In this document: piece after piece, positions 20,911 to 33,675 of the stretch
Position numbering within the stretch: position 1 is the stretch's first letter
How the letters are laid out: every line of letters begins with the position of its first letter
Origin: Onthophagus taurus
Lineage: Eukaryota; Arthropoda; Insecta; Coleoptera; Scarabaeidae
Direction: 5' to 3'
Assembly (NCBI RefSeq): GCF_036711975.1
Contig: NC_091970.1
Location: forward strand, 5,091,501 to 5,155,500
DNA length: 64,000 nt
Notes under the pieces: generated by a model
What the model was told of the DNA's origin: nothing
Databases searched by the model: none
What the model saw: the letters and a program-made list of their open reading frames with translations, nothing else
Program-made: the position numbers and the translations under genes

Positions 20911-23189
20911 TTTTCATTTTGATTTTTTTTTATCACTTTCTCGGTTTTTATTTAAGAACAATTAATCATGGTGATTTAATTAATAATTCTGCAAGTTCTT
21001 TTTTAACGTTAAAATAGAAACATAACTTGCATAATTATTGATAAAATAAAAGTTAAGTTAATAAAAGCTAATTGTTTCCTTTTTTAATGAAACATGGAAT
21101 TTTTTTAAAGATAAAAAACAGTATAATTATATATATAAAAAAAATAATAAATTTGTAAATACGAAAATATAGTTAAAACTACATAAATCTTCATTTTGAT
21201 TTTCGGAGGACTCGATTCTGTCTCGTTATCCTTTATATTTAATTTAAAAAAAGAAAAGTGTTAGAGATACATCTATTTTACCCCGATTTTATTTAATTAT
21301 TAATAATTACTCATTCGAACAAACTTATTAATTATTATTTTCTCCGATCCTTTGATACGTAAAGAAATTTAAAAAGAAATAAATAAAATAATTGAATAAG
21401 TTATTCTTTTATTCTTTGCTAATCATTAATTTTTATTGTAACAAAATTTCTTTTTCTTTAAATATTTTTTTACAGTGCAAATTTGAAATAATAACTAAAC
21501 ATAGAGAAGAGCCACCATCTATTTTTACCCATTTCAGCCTCCAACGGCGCACTTGAGGCAATTAAGATCTAAATTGGTCATCTTGACAAAGACACGAGCC
21601 CGCGTTTACAAACTTAACTCCATTCAATCGGGTTAAATCGTCGTGTTATGAACGTTTTCGAACCATTTCAATTCAACTTAAAAGGTCAGTATTAAATTGT
21701 TTTTTATTATTATTAAAAATCGTCACATTTTTTAAATTATTTTCTTTATTATTGATAATTTAAAATCTCCTTTTGCTACTAATTATAGAATATTGATTTC
21801 CTTGGCAAATTGTAGTTAACACCGCTTCACACCTCACTTAATTGATAGGCGAATGTAGAAGGTTGTTTTATCCTGTTAGAACCAAATCAGTTGAGTACCA
21901 ACATTGGAATTGAAAGAAATGAGGCACAAATTGGTTTAGTTGTGAATATCTTGAGCTTATTTCTGAAGGAGTGTTGTTCTTGGTGTATTAGTTAGAGTAC
22001 TTATGGAGTCTTTTTAAGGCTAGGTATGTTGCATTACAATAAATTAATAACAACGAAGACCAATTAAATGTGTTGGATAATCTTAATGCTATCCAGAGTC
22101 TATTACCAAAATAGTTGGTGCAGAGGATGATATACTGTATCTAGCTCATTGTTTGTGTCATTGCCAACCACACCAGCTGTTTCAAACCGTTGTAGTTGAT
22201 TTCCTCCCTCTATTAGAGATCCAACGATTGCGATATTGTATTATTAAACGCACTTTGAATGCCTAAGAATGCACAAAGGGATAGTTACTAGAAGACTAAA
22301 TATTTTAGGTCTTGATAAGTTTCGGGTATTTTTGCTAGATGATGCTGTTGAAAAACCAAACGCTATTTGCAAAACACAAGATATTTGTTGGCAAAAGAAT
22401 TGCTGAGGGAAAACTAGACATTACTTCTACAAGACTAAATACTGCTGATAAAAGGCAAAATATAGAGAATACTTCAAGACTTCGATAGATATTGTATTCT
22501 TTTGGTCATAGCTGGTAAGGATTTTTCTTGCACTCTTCCATCAACATAGTATCGAGCTTTCTGCAAACAGTATCTAAAGCTTTAGATACTTTGTGAAAGC
22601 AGTAGGATTATGTAATATTTATTTAATAAATTCCGAAATTTCAAATTTCCCTCCTAATTAGAATATTCAAAATGGCCTCCTTAACACCCTTTAAGTTGCG
22701 GGAATACAACTTTATCACTATATATATTATATGGGAGTTAAAAAAAGTGATAATTCCCCCTTTTGTTAATAAATCCGAAATAAAATGCGATTTTTTCGTG
22801 TTTCTATAAAAATAGAGTTTCTGACCTAATCAAAGACAACCTAAATCGACGTAAGCGACGTCTCTTCTAAGTTCAGAATTCCCGGGTTTCCCCAGTATTG
22901 ATCTTTTAAGGTTTTACTCCTACCTCTCGTTCTGCGATTCATTAAAATCCGGTGTTTATAAAAGTAGTTTTCCCCCATTCGAAAAAATAAATGGTATCGA
23001 AAAAACAAATTGGGGGTGCGTTTCAATTCTTGCGGATCGTTTAAGGTAGATCTTTGAGGAGATTAAATGAATTGTTTAAGTGAACGTTTAGATATTATTT
23101 TAAAAACTGTGACGATTTTTAGCTTTTTTTCGAAAAAAAAGCTTCACAAATAACATAATGGATGGATTTAAATTTGAAAACGAACAAAA
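20911..23189. other. Intergenic region before the CAP-Gly gene
   Basis: It starts with the fl(2)d 3' UTR. A segment at 21530-21690 has higher GC and is flanked by AG and GTCAGT, so it may be a 5' leader exon of the next gene. At 22370-22500 there is a degenerate repeat of the AGACTAAATACTGCT type, also seen at 34540-34790. An out-of-frame ATG at 23158 opens a short uORF overlapping the CAP-Gly start. No other gene seen. Confidence 0.5.
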
Positions 23190-25595
23190 ATGGACTATTA
23201 CAGTGCGACGGGTTCGTGCGTTGAGACCGTGAGGGCCCTCCATCAAACCATTGGCAGTCTCAAATCGGCTTTGGAACGAAGTCGCAATGAAATATTAGAT
23301 TTAAAGTCAAGAAGTTTTTATCCGCAAAGTGAACAGAATAATTTGAGAGATAAACAACTAACGACGTCGAAGATTGTATCGTTTTCAAACGTTTTTGATG
23401 GGGACAAACAGGTAAGCTCTTCAAATAGCTTACGTTTACAACAAAAATCGAAAGTTTCGAGGAAGTTGCCTAGATTTAAAGAAGAAATTGTTGATTCAAA
23501 ATCAAAAGTGATTTGTAGTGAAAATAGCAATTACGATAACGCCAAAAATGTGGTCGATGTTGATAAAGCGAAACATTTAGGGCATGTCATCGAAGCTGCT
23601 ATCAATAAAATAAGCGAAAATCATAATAAAAGAATTAAAAAGAACGCTAAAAGGCTAAAAAATAATACAAAAAAGAATGAGCAAGATGAACAAGTGTTGT
23701 GTGGTGATAAAGAAGTTAAAAATAAAAAACAAATAGAATTTTCAGTCGAGATTAGCAAGAAACCATCTAAACCAATTAACATTAATATCCTTACTAAGTA
23801 CAAGAAGAAAAAGACTAAAATGGATGAAGATAAAAGTGAAAAATTAGAAGAACACAACTTAAACGATGAAGAAGAAAACATAAATATTGTACCACCTTTA
23901 GATTTAACAAACTTAAATGATACCGAACAAGAAGTTGACGATATAGAATTAATATTCACAACGGAAGAAACGAAGGACACCGATTTTAAAGAAGAATTAG
24001 TCCCAATCGACACTTTGTTACAATGTCCCCTATCTGATTATGATGAAAAATTATCTGGAGATACATCCGATCGTGAATTAGAAGACGACGTTTTCAACGA
24101 TAACGAAACAAACCAAGAAGAAAACATTCACGGTTCAAAATCGGACAACTCAATCCACGATGGGAAAAGTTTAAAAAGTTATTATTCGTTTCAAGATTCA
24201 AGCTTTGAGAATAAATCGTTGGAGAAAGATGAAAGTTTCGATCGGTTTGAAGAAAAAGTTAGAATCGTAGAGACGGACATTTCAAAAATTGGGATTCAAG
24301 ATAGCGAGTATAACTTGGGGAGGAGAAATACGTGTCCCAATCCGATACAATATCGACCGATTATGCATCGGGAAGCTTTGGGAAGGGGTGCAAGAAAAAA
24401 TCGACCTTTTGGGGTTCACGTAAATGTCAGGAAAGATTCTGAGGCGCAAACTAATATTTCTGCTATTCCGGGATCTTCGTGGAGGTCAGAGAGTAGTTTA
24501 GCACATAAAGTAAGATTTTTTTAAAATAATTTAAAAAAAATTACCTCACTTATTTTTGATTTGACGTTTAAACGTCAAATTTTTTATTTTAGGTTAAAAT
24601 CGGTGATAATTTTACAACTTTACCATCAAAATTTCCTCACCCAGGATCGAGATTACAACTTTCAGAGAAAACCGTAGAAGCCCGACGAGTTTTACTCTCC
24701 GATATTGGTTTTACGAGTATGGTGCCTGAATTATCTCGATCTGCTGATCATTTATGTCCGCCTGTTACAAGGAATGCCCCCCCGACATCATACGGACAAT
24801 TTTTGCGTACAACAGATCTTTATTCTCCAGCTTATACAGTAAATTAATTATTAATAAATTAAAATTGATCGTAATTATTCTTTTTTTGGTAGCAAACTCA
24901 GAGATATTTATGGACAACCACAACTCCTTCGGATCGGAGTAATTCCCAATCGAGGTATTCGAGCCAATTCATTTCTTCACCTCCTATTATTACCAGAAGA
25001 TGTTCTGCGCCGGTTTCCCCATCGAAGCGACCTTTAAAAATGGCCACTTCAAAGGTTAGGTTTGCGAATGGTTCGCTTCCGGAGTTACGATCGGATTGGA
25101 CTAATGTGGATAGTGGTGAATCAACCGATAGCCTCGTAGAGGAGGCTGAACATTATTTAAGGAGATCAATTGATTGTTTAGCACCGTGTCATAACGTTTG
25201 TTTCAAAAGTGATTCTTCAAAAACTATTAGGAGGGCTTCAGCCCCTGAACCATGTAGAGATAACGTACCCCCTCAAGGTTGGCAACCGTTTTTACCAAGA
25301 ATTCCGCGCGATCTCCACTTAGATTACTGGGTAAAAGTAATCACTGCGGAAGGTCGAGTTCGAGGAGGAAGAGTTCGTTATGTAGGGCCTCTTTTGAATC
25401 AATCTGATATGTTTATCGGGGTGCAATTAAGCACCCCTGATGGGCAATCAGATGGGACGCACAATAATAGGAGATATTTTAATTGGTAAATATTTTCTTT
25501 TAATTTAACGCTTTTTATGAATATTTTTTTGCAGCGAACCTTACCATGGTTTATTCATCCCCTTCAAAAAGATAATTATGGGTTGGAGGCCCTGA
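23190..25595 (+). CDS. Acidic/basic low-complexity protein with C-terminal CAP-Gly domain
   Basis: Exons 23190-24509, 24593-24838, 24893-25485 and 25535-25595 join in frame to 739 residues. It starts MDYYSATGSCVETVRALHQT with a short coiled coil (LKSALERSRNEILDLKS). Residues 60-400 are low complexity, alternating Lys-rich (KRIKKNAKRLKNNTKKNEQ) and Asp/Glu-rich. The end (about 668-739) is a CAP-Gly domain: WVKVITAEGRVRGGRVRYVG, FIGVQL, then DGQSDGTHNNRRYF in place of the GKNDG motif, and CEPYHGLFIPFKKI. CAP-Gly domains bind EEY/F tails of tubulin and EB proteins. The Gly-Lys-Asn-Asp-Gly core is changed to Gly-Gln-Ser-Asp-Gly, so tail binding may differ. The likely role is microtubule-associated; no named orthologue is claimed. 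Confidence 0.85.
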
Positions 25596-26263
25596 AATTG
25601 TTATTGAAATCTAAATTTATCCAACGTTTTTTGAAAGAAATTAATATTAAAGAAAATTGGCCTAGATTTATGGCACGAACAGTATTTATTCTGTAATATC
25701 TTATGGGGTAACAAAAAAGACAAAAAAAAATGTTACAATCTTTTAGTCAATGTATGTACCATAAAATAAATGCTTGTAAAGGGAACGCAAAAGAAATAAA
25801 CTATCTAGAAGTAAAAATAAATTTTTTTATAATCCAAAAACTTTGACGTTTATGGCGACATCTGTAGGTCAATATAAATAATGATTTTATTTTATTATTT
25901 AAAATTAATATTGGTATATTTTGGTTTATTAATAAATGTTGAGATAAAAATTAATTTAAATTTGTAATAAAATGTTTTGATTTGGTATTTAATAAGATAA
26001 GGCATAACAAATACAACCGCCATCTATGTAAATACCCTCTAAGCTTGTTTCACGTGTAGTTATGCAACCAGCACAACAACCTTGTCTAATTAAAAACCAC
26101 GGTTAATCAATGTACAATCAATGAGAACGGCCAATAATCGCGTAATAACCAGGAATTGCCTCGAAATAATCGCAACAAAAATGCGTAAAATCCGTTGTAA
26201 TTCTACTGATTAGTCAAGCGTGAGTGTTTTGGTTTGTTTGGAGGTTATAGAATCACAACAAAA
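25596..26263. other. Intergenic, 3' UTR of CAP-Gly gene and INPP5E promoter
   Basis: Contains a CGCCATCTAT site (26018-26027) and, from about 26030, a more GC-rich stretch that should hold the INPP5E start region. No coding frame seen. Confidence 0.5.
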
Positions 26264-28579
26264 ATGACCATGGAAGAGGCCAAGAACAAACCAAAAAAGA
26301 CCACGATTAGTAAACTCTTACTACCAAAGGTACCGAATAAAGTAGGAGCTTTAAATCGAAGTCGTAGCACGAATGTAAAACCGTCTAGTCCGTGTATGAG
26401 ACGATTAACCCGTTCGAATTCGGCTTCACCCTCCGATACTGAAGATATTTGCCGAAGACCCCTTAATTTGGATCTGTCTCATTTAAAATCGAAGGAAACG
26501 GAGAAAGTTGAGCGTATTTTCGGGGAGAAAACCGAAGAATATTTTTTGTATAGTCCCAAATTGGATAAGGTAAAAAAATGATTAATTCTATTATGATTAT
26601 GTTAAAGTTTATTAATTTTAGCCTGGAATACAATTGAGAAGATGTAGTAGCGCCGATGAAAACATTAATCGTACTACAACACCGGAATTTGATGAAAAAA
26701 AATTTATAGAAAAATGTGTTTCGCACGAAACTGGGTTAAATGAAGATATTGCAGGGATGAATAGTTTAGCAGCACAAGGTTTGATGGCCGCACAAGTTTT
26801 ACATTTAATCCCAACGGTTAAAGCACGCCAACGAAATTTTTTACATGGAAAAATCGGGGCCCATTCGCTTTTAGGACCATCGGAATTAGATCGGAATTTA
26901 CCAAACAGAACGATTCATATTTTCGTTGGCACTTGGAATATGAATGGACAAACACCTCCAAAGTAAATAAGACTTTAAAATAAACAATTTTATTTTTAAA
27001 TTTATTTTTTGTAGAGAAATGAATGATTTTGTTTTACCAATCGGAATGGAACACGTCCCCGATATTCTCGCTTTTGGTACTCAGGAATCATGTTCGGAGC
27101 GTTTCGAATGGGAAGTTTGTTTACAAGAAACTATCGGGCCATCCCACGTTCTATTTCATTCGATTTCGTTAGGTTAGAAATTAAAAATTAAAAATAAATA
27201 AATTAATTTCGCTGTTTTAGGTACTCTTCATTTAGCGATTTTTCTTCGTCGCGATTTAATATGGTATTGTTCCGTGCCAGAAGAATCCTACATATCAGTT
27301 CGACCAGGAACTGCTTTTCGCACAAAAGGAGCCGTTGCCTGTTCTTTTATGGTGTTTGGAACTTCGTTTCTTTTCGTTAACACCCACTTAACAGCGCATC
27401 AAGAAAAAGTTAAAGAACGGGTATCAGACGTGAAAAAAATCGTCAATTCTCTTGATTTACCAAAAAATCTCATCGTTAAAAACAAGGTCAAAGATGTTAC
27501 TCAAAATTTCGATTACGTATTTTGGGCTGGAGATTTAAATTTTCGATTGGCAACCCCTCGAACTAAAGTGCTTGAGTGGTTATCAAAAACGAGTTTCCCA
27601 CTTCCAGCTCATTTACCGCACGGATGTTTACATCACGATCAGTTATGTTCGGTTTTAGCTGATGGAGCTGCTTTTAGAGGATTTTCTGAGGCTCAAATAA
27701 CATTTCCACCTACTTATAAGGTAAAAAATTTTTAGGTTAATGTCAAAAATACATCACATTTTTGACAAGTTTAATATTTATTTTTGAATTTTTAATCATT
27801 GAGTGCCAACAATAATTGATTTTAAGCGATAAATCGATTCCTAAGAAACTATTTTAGGTTTTTTTTAAGCTTGAAACGAAATTTTAATGATAATTAATGA
27901 ATTGAAGAAAAGTGTGAAGTTGGTTTCTAAACAAATTATTAAAAATTATTAATTAATTTAATACCTTTAAACAAATATTTTTAATTAATTTTTAAATTTA
28001 TTTATTTTTAATTTAATCAATTTAATTATTTTTAAATGAAATTTTATCATTTTATAAATAATCTTCTCGCGCAAAAAGTAGCGCCATCTATCAAAATTGT
28101 TTCAAATTTATTGAGACGCCATTTTAATATAAACAATTTTTTTAGGTTATTTAAATTTTATTTTATTTTTTATTAATTTCAGTATGACCCAGGAACTCAA
28201 AACTTTGATACATCATCAAAACAACGTACCCCTGCGTATACTGATCGGATATTATATAAACATCGTCACTCAAGAAGACTTAGCGGTCAGCCAGAAACTC
28301 CTCCGATTGAGTGTTTGGTGTACGATTCAGTTCCTTCGATTGTTACTTCGGATCATAAGCCGGTTTGGGGTGTTTTTCGGGCTCACGTTCGCCCCGGTTT
28401 AGACACGTAAGATTATTTTTACTCAAATTATTTTTTTTAAAACGATGCATTAATTTTAAAATAGGATTCCATTGGCTGCTGGGCTATTTAACCGAGAGAT
28501 TTACTTGGAGGGTATTCGTAGAAGAGCCACGGCTTTGGGAGATGCTTCAGATGCATCAACGGTATGTGCAATACAATAA
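26264..28579 (+). CDS. INPP5E: Inositol polyphosphate 5-phosphatase, INPP5E type
   Basis: Exons 26264-26569, 26622-26962, 27015-27172, 27221-27720, 28183-28406 and 28465-28579 join in frame to 547 residues. The N-terminal 190 residues are basic and Ser/Pro rich. The phosphatase domain (about 197-515) has all the expected motifs: [46 protein letters not shown] and [10 protein letters not shown]. The end, [15 protein letters not shown], is specific to INPP5E, and the last four residues CAIQ form a CaaX box. The enzyme removes the 5-phosphate from PI(4,5)P2 and PI(3,4,5)P3, and in animals with cilia it sets ciliary membrane lipid content; prenylation targets it there. An ATG at 26270 with ACCATGG context is an alternative start. 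Confidence 0.93.
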
Positions 28580-29134
28580 TTTATTTCTCTAGTCTCAAAA
28601 ATTTGTTAGAATGTGTACTAGTCAAGTTAAACCAAATAAGTTTTAATCTAACCGGTAAATATCTAGTCCAAATGATGGTTGTGGTTAGAACCAATTTTAT
28701 TTTTGTACCCTTTAGATATTAATTATTTTTTCTTGGAAGATACCGAATCTATCCGTCGAGAACGTGCAAATTTTAACGGTTAACTATATTCGAGCTTAAA
28801 TGAGTATTATTCTTGCTATCCGTCTACAATAATTAAATAGTTTTAGATTAATTGAATATACAAGGTGGTATATGTAACCTTAAATGTGCCTCTCTATATC
28901 TTATTCTTTATTTATTGATTTATTTCTCGAATTTTATTGAAAAAAAACAATGTGATCCTCTTATGTGTATCAAAAAATATATAATAATGACATAATGCCT
29001 TCCTATTGTCTAGAAATAATAACGATGTTCAATATAATTTAATTTTATTGAACACCAGTAATATTATAGTTAATCAATATATACACTGATAAAATTGATA
29101 AAAATATATACTTTTCTGAACGAAAAAAGAGATC
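28580..29134. other. Intergenic gap between convergent genes
   Basis: 3' flanks of INPP5E and the VAT-1-like gene. AT-rich, nothing else recognised. Confidence 0.5.
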
Positions 29135-30292
29135 TTAATTTCTCGTCTTCAATAAGACTTTCCCAACATTTCTCCTCTCACCTAGAACCTTTGATGCTTG
29201 CACAACCTCTTCCATTGGCCAAATCGAATCAATTTTGGGCTTAATCTCACCATTTTTATACAAATCAAAAATAACATTCAAACATTCCAACACTCTTTTT
29301 CGATTCTCCCGCACTAAATTTCCTGTGTGTAACCCACACACACTGTTCGATTTATTCATTAAACTCGATAATTGAAAAGATAACACCCCCACGAATAGTT
29401 TTAATTTAGAAAATAACGAAATTGAATTGGGGTTATTTATCATCGAATTTGCGCTTAACACAACGATTTTTCCAAAAAACTTTAAAACTTTACACCCTTC
29501 ATTAAGCCAAGATCCCGATTCATTATCCAAAATTAAATCGAATCCTTCAGGACAATCCTTTTTCGCCTCATTTAAATAATCACTTTCGTTGTTATAAACG
29601 AAATTAACCCCGTTTTGTTGAACTTGTTGTTCTTTTCCTTTTGATACCACCCCGTATATCGTGACGTTTTTGACAGTCCTTGCTAATTGGGTTGCCGCAC
29701 AACCAAATCCACCTAAAATCAAAAAAATTAACAAAAACATTTGTTTAGTTATATTTTATTTATAAAATTAATTGATTTTTACCCCCACAAGATTTAATAA
29801 AAACGTTAAACCCCGATTTGATCCCTCCTAATTCGAATAAAGCGAAATAGGCGGTTAAATAATTTAGAAAGATAGCAGCGCCATCTTCCATTGGAATTTC
29901 GTCGGGGATTTTAAAACATTTTTCCGGGGAAGTTCTTAAAATCGTTCGGTACATTCCCTCTTCGAAATCGTAACAAATTACGCGATCACCTATTTGGAAT
30001 TGATCGGTTTTCAATCCTAAATCGGTGATAACCCCACAAGCTTCCGATCCCATCACGAAAGGAAGCGGTTTGTTGAAAAATCCCAATCTTTTGTAGATAT
30101 CGCAAAAGTTTAAGCCGCAATAATAAACTTCAACTTCGATTTTATCTTTTAAATCGGGTAAAGAGTAATCTTCAATCTAATAAGGAATTATTTCAATAAA
30201 AATAATATAAATAAAAATAATTATTTTGTTACCTTTAAAACATCATAACCTCCAAATTTATGAATTACAACCGATTTTGAATGTTTAATCAT
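29135..30292 (-). CDS. VAT-1-like NAD(P)H-dependent oxidoreductase (MDR superfamily)
   Basis: Exons 30292-30233, 30176-29783 and 29712-29135 join in frame to 343 residues. It starts MIKHSKSVVIHKFGGYDVLK, the quinone-oxidoreductase type head. Next are the catalytic-domain blocks YYCGLNFCDIYKRLGFFNK and GSEACGVI, then the Rossmann motif GGFGCAATQLA and the C-terminal KPKIDSIWPMEEVVQAS...GKVLL. The structural-zinc cysteines of alcohol dehydrogenases are absent, as in quinone oxidoreductase and VAT-1. NLNYLTAYFAL-type and GLNFCD blocks are nearest to VAT-1 homologues. The substrate is unknown. The first intron follows codon 20. Confidence 0.88.
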
Positions 30293-32735
30293 TTTTTTTA
30301 TCGTATTCTTTATGCTGAGTTCGAGGTCAAACTGTAAAAAGAACTTGAGACCGGGAACTTGTTTGGGTTATAACCTCAATCTTTTAGTAGGGGGAGAAGG
30401 TTTGAATAATTTATCGTGAAATATTTATGAAGTGTTGTAATTTTAAATTAGGGGAGGTTATAAATTTAGAAAATGTCGGTGGATTTGTATTTTTTAAAGG
30501 GATACATTTAAATATTTTATTCGGCGGACATCTGTTGAGGAAATTTCGAATTTTATACTTAGGTTATCTAACGATAGATGGCGATTAGAGTAAATGTTGA
30601 AATAAGTTTGAAACTTTATTCTTAACAACATAATCACATTTATCTTTTTCTTTTTTAGACGCTGTATAATAGGTGAAAATATATGATATAATATAAAGGT
30701 TGTACTTATTGTATTTTACATTGGTTGATTGTGGAAATCCTGATAAAGAAATGGAGGATGAAAGTGGTAATGAAAAACAGAAAAGAAGATAAAGACGAAG
30801 TCTAGAACAACCCGGTTGGGTTAATTTCTCTTAAATATATTTGATATTAATTTATTCTGGAACTAAAAATCAAGTAAATGAATTGCAATACTTTATTTGC
30901 TGAAATACAAGTTCCTTCCAATTTTAAATGAAAACGGAGTCGCTTTTAGGATTTTAATATTTTTTCATTATACGTGGTACCTACAGGTCAATGCAATTTT
31001 ATGCGCAAAGAAAACTCAAAGGAGTAATATAAAGAGTATGTGATGAGACTAAGTCGCTCAACATGTTAATTTGAAAATGTTCGGATCTGCGGTTTTCTTT
31101 TTATAGCGAGCTAAATGAAAAAAGTACCCGATTTTTGAGTGTGCCAGCTTTGTCAACTTTGCGTTTTTTTCTCGAAAACTATTTGACGAAAAAATTTCAA
31201 ATTTGAACTGGTGGTAAACCGACGTGTTCTTAATGTGGGGCATAGTTTATTTTTTCGATATTCCATATAGTTTCGTGGAAAATCGCGGTTTAGTAGGATG
31301 CGGTTATTTCGAAAACGACCTGGTGGATTTCAACGCGGTTTTTATCAAAATATGTCAAATCATGTCGGATTTCGTTATCAGTTTTTCAAAATTAGGGCTC
31401 CCATATTTTTAAAGGGCGAAATTAATATTAATAGAATTTACAAATTAAAGAGAAACAGAAATAAACCATGCGGGGAGCCGGCCAATCGGAACAGAGTTAA
31501 AGAGATGGCCCTGGCGTGCATCTAAAGATGAGATCTTGAACTATAGATTTCATGGCATAGGTAATAACATTACAATGAATCCAAGAATTGTAAATAATTT
31601 TTAAAATTAATATATCTTTCTTTAATGAATAATGAGATATTCGTTCTTTTTTCGTGTCACATATAATTAGTTTGGTGTTGATTGAAACGTTAACGGTTGC
31701 AAATTTCGTAACCAAAATCGTTAATTGATTGCATTTCGGTGTAAGCGAAGATATCGGTTCAATGCCGTACAAATATATCCAATCGGAATTGCTAATTCAA
31801 CTCAAATAGACGAACGTGCCCCCCCCAGAAATCCGCCATCGAGCGTTTTGGCAAACATTACCGATTTCGAACGGGTCAAATCGGTTTAGAAATAGATGCG
31901 GAATGAGCAACTATTTTCACTCAAATACTCACTTAATTCATTTTTATTTTTTCGAAAACTTTCTTTTATAACTTGACTTTTAGTACTTACACTTAATCGT
32001 TACTAAACTAAAATCCCTCTTAAACCCTTCGAGTAATCTCAGGATAATTTACCGAGTTACGAGGTGCTCTTGGAAACCATTTTGCGACGATTGTGGACTC
32101 CCCGTTATGTTCTCGAGGAGAACCGTTGTAATACGCTACAATAAGCGTCTTGTTGCACTAGAGTAAGCATTGTGTTTCTGTCTCAGAGAGAAGTGTTATA
32201 ATCGTAGAAATGCGGCGGCGACGTCTGGGTTCAGTTTGGGCTTGAATTATGAGGTTTTGACAAGTTGTATGAATTATTGTCTATTTATTTTATAAATTAT
32301 AAATTCCTTTAAACTCGGTTGTAATAAATAACAAAGCTACGCCGGATGGTTATAAATTTACAAACCAAATTGAATTAGATCATCAACAACTATAGTGGAT
32401 AGACAAACAACCCTAATTTTAGCGAACAATAAACCCGATTGTGTACGACGTGAATCAGGTGGAAACTTAATAATGGACCAGAACTGCTTCAACGGACAAT
32501 AGAATACGCGGCCACAACAGGGATATAGTAACTCAAACGAAACTTCTTACTAAATAATAATTTAGTAAAACCTCGATATAACGGATTAATATGGGGGAAT
32601 GCAAAAAAAAAGATATAACATTTTGAATTTTATTTACAGCCGAGGGTCTTCAGAGCCGTCAGTCTTCAAAGCCTTGGGGAATAACCCGAGTTTATTTATA
32701 GTATATTAAAAATATTTTGTAAATTAATTTTTTTA
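30293..32735. other. Intergenic region with unassigned repeats
   Basis: A TAGATGGCG site lies at 30575-30583. Stretches at 31060-31530 and 31800-32240 are more GC-rich than background and look like old interspersed-repeat DNA, with a short frame at 31298-31525; I could not assign a family. At 32564-32584 there is an end of the AAACCTCGATATAACG MITE family, followed by GCCGAGGGTCTTC. No gene supported. Confidence 0.5.
32564..32690 (+). mobile_element. Relic of the AAACCTCGATATAACG MITE family
   Basis: Begins with an AGTAAAACCTCGATATAACG end and runs into a GCCGAGG-type subrepeat. Same family as the copies in the large Dok-7-like intron (45191, 54361, 57407-58050), showing that the family is not confined to that intron. 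Confidence 0.55.
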
Positions 32736-33608
32736 TTAAACTGATTTTATGCCTAATTCTTCGGCAGTTTTCACAATCCAATCTTTATAACTTGACACTT
32801 TTGTGTAAACACCCGGTTTGTGTTTTTTCGCGCAACCATCACCCCACGACACCAATCCGGTTAAGACAAACTTCCCTTCATGAAAACACATTAAAGGACC
32901 CCCCGAATCTCCCCCGCAAGCGTCCACACCTCCGCGGAGTTTCCCCGCGCAAACCATCGTTTCCAAAATTTCTTGCCGCTTCCCACCTAAAATATGACCT
33001 TTTTTACAGATTTCCGACGATAAAAGAGGAACGGTGGCGGTTTGGAGAGTCGAAGAGATTTCTTTTTGGCCATGAGGATTGAAAATACCCCATCCTGAGA
33101 CTTCGCAACGCGTTCCTTCGGGTGGCGTTTCTTTGGGTACACAAGCTGGTTTTATGAATTTGTTTCGAGTAAATCCCGGCTTTGAAACGAGAAGTAAAGC
33201 AATATCGTTGCTGTAAGGACCCGATTTTCGATGATCTGGATGAACAATCGATTTTTCTACCTTTAAGATTTGCTCGAAAGTTTCGTTTTGTTGCCCAACT
33301 CGCCCCGATAACCCATCTAAATAACAATGGGCAACAGTTAGTATTAATCTCGAAGAAATTAAAACACCACCACAATGATGTCTTCCTTTATGGATTAAAT
33401 CGACGATCCACGGTACAGCTCCAAGAGGTGGTGATTCACCTCCAATAACCTTCGATGACCTTGGATTCCAATCAACACCACGAACACCACACGATTGTTG
33501 CGGATTTGGAAATTTCGGGTAACCACTTTTTATTATCAAATCATTATTATTATCACTTTTCGACGAACCAATCAAAATTAAAAACACGATTACCTTTAAA
33601 ACATTCAT
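32736..33608 (-). CDS. Secreted trypsin-like serine protease (S1)
   Basis: A single-exon frame of 290 residues from ATG 33608. Signal peptide MNVLKVIVFLILIGSSKS; short prodomain with one Cys (Cys40) that may tether to the protease; activation site RSSK|VIGG (after Lys53). Catalytic triad His94 (TVAHC), Asp135 (NDIALL) and Ser235 (CGGDSGGPL); Asp229 in the S1 pocket gives trypsin specificity. No clip domain is visible. The frame is open upstream to 33800, but a TATA box at 33669-33675 puts transcription start near 33640, so the extra 64 codons are not expected to be translated. An in-frame ATG at 33629 also fits. It is probably a digestive or haemolymph enzyme. The lack of introns is unusual next to its multi-exon neighbours. 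Confidence 0.92.
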   Translation of the reverse strand: MNVLKVIVFLILIGSSKSDNNNDLIIKSGYPKFPNPQQSCGVRGVDWNPRSSKVIGGESPPLGAVPWIVDLIHKGRHHCGGVLISSRLILTVAHCYLDGLSGRVGQQNETFEQILKVEKSIVHPDHRKSGPYSNDIALLLVSKPGFTRNKFIKPACVPKETPPEGTRCEVSGWGIFNPHGQKEISSTLQTATVPLLSSEICKKGHILGGKRQEILETMVCAGKLRGGVDACGGDSGGPLMCFHEGKFVLTGLVSWGDGCAKKHKPGVYTKVSSYKDWIVKTAEELGIKSV

Positions 33609-33668
33609 TTTAACCGTAAACAACAACATCTCGTTATCGAATGAATCGAAACTCATCTTCGAGTCGAC

Positions 33669-33675
33669 TTTTATA
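33669..33675 (-). promoter_or_regulatory. TATA box of the serine protease gene
   Basis: TATAAAA on the minus strand (GGATGTATAAAAGTCGAC). It lies 61 bp upstream of the ATG at 33608, so initiation about 30 bp downstream leaves a leader of roughly 30 bp. It decides the start codon choice for the protease. Confidence 0.6.

Noticed and set aside
31060-32240. Unassigned GC-richer DNA as a mobile element with coding parts
   Set aside because: Frames are short and no motif of any transposase or reverse transcriptase could be recognised, so no family is claimed.
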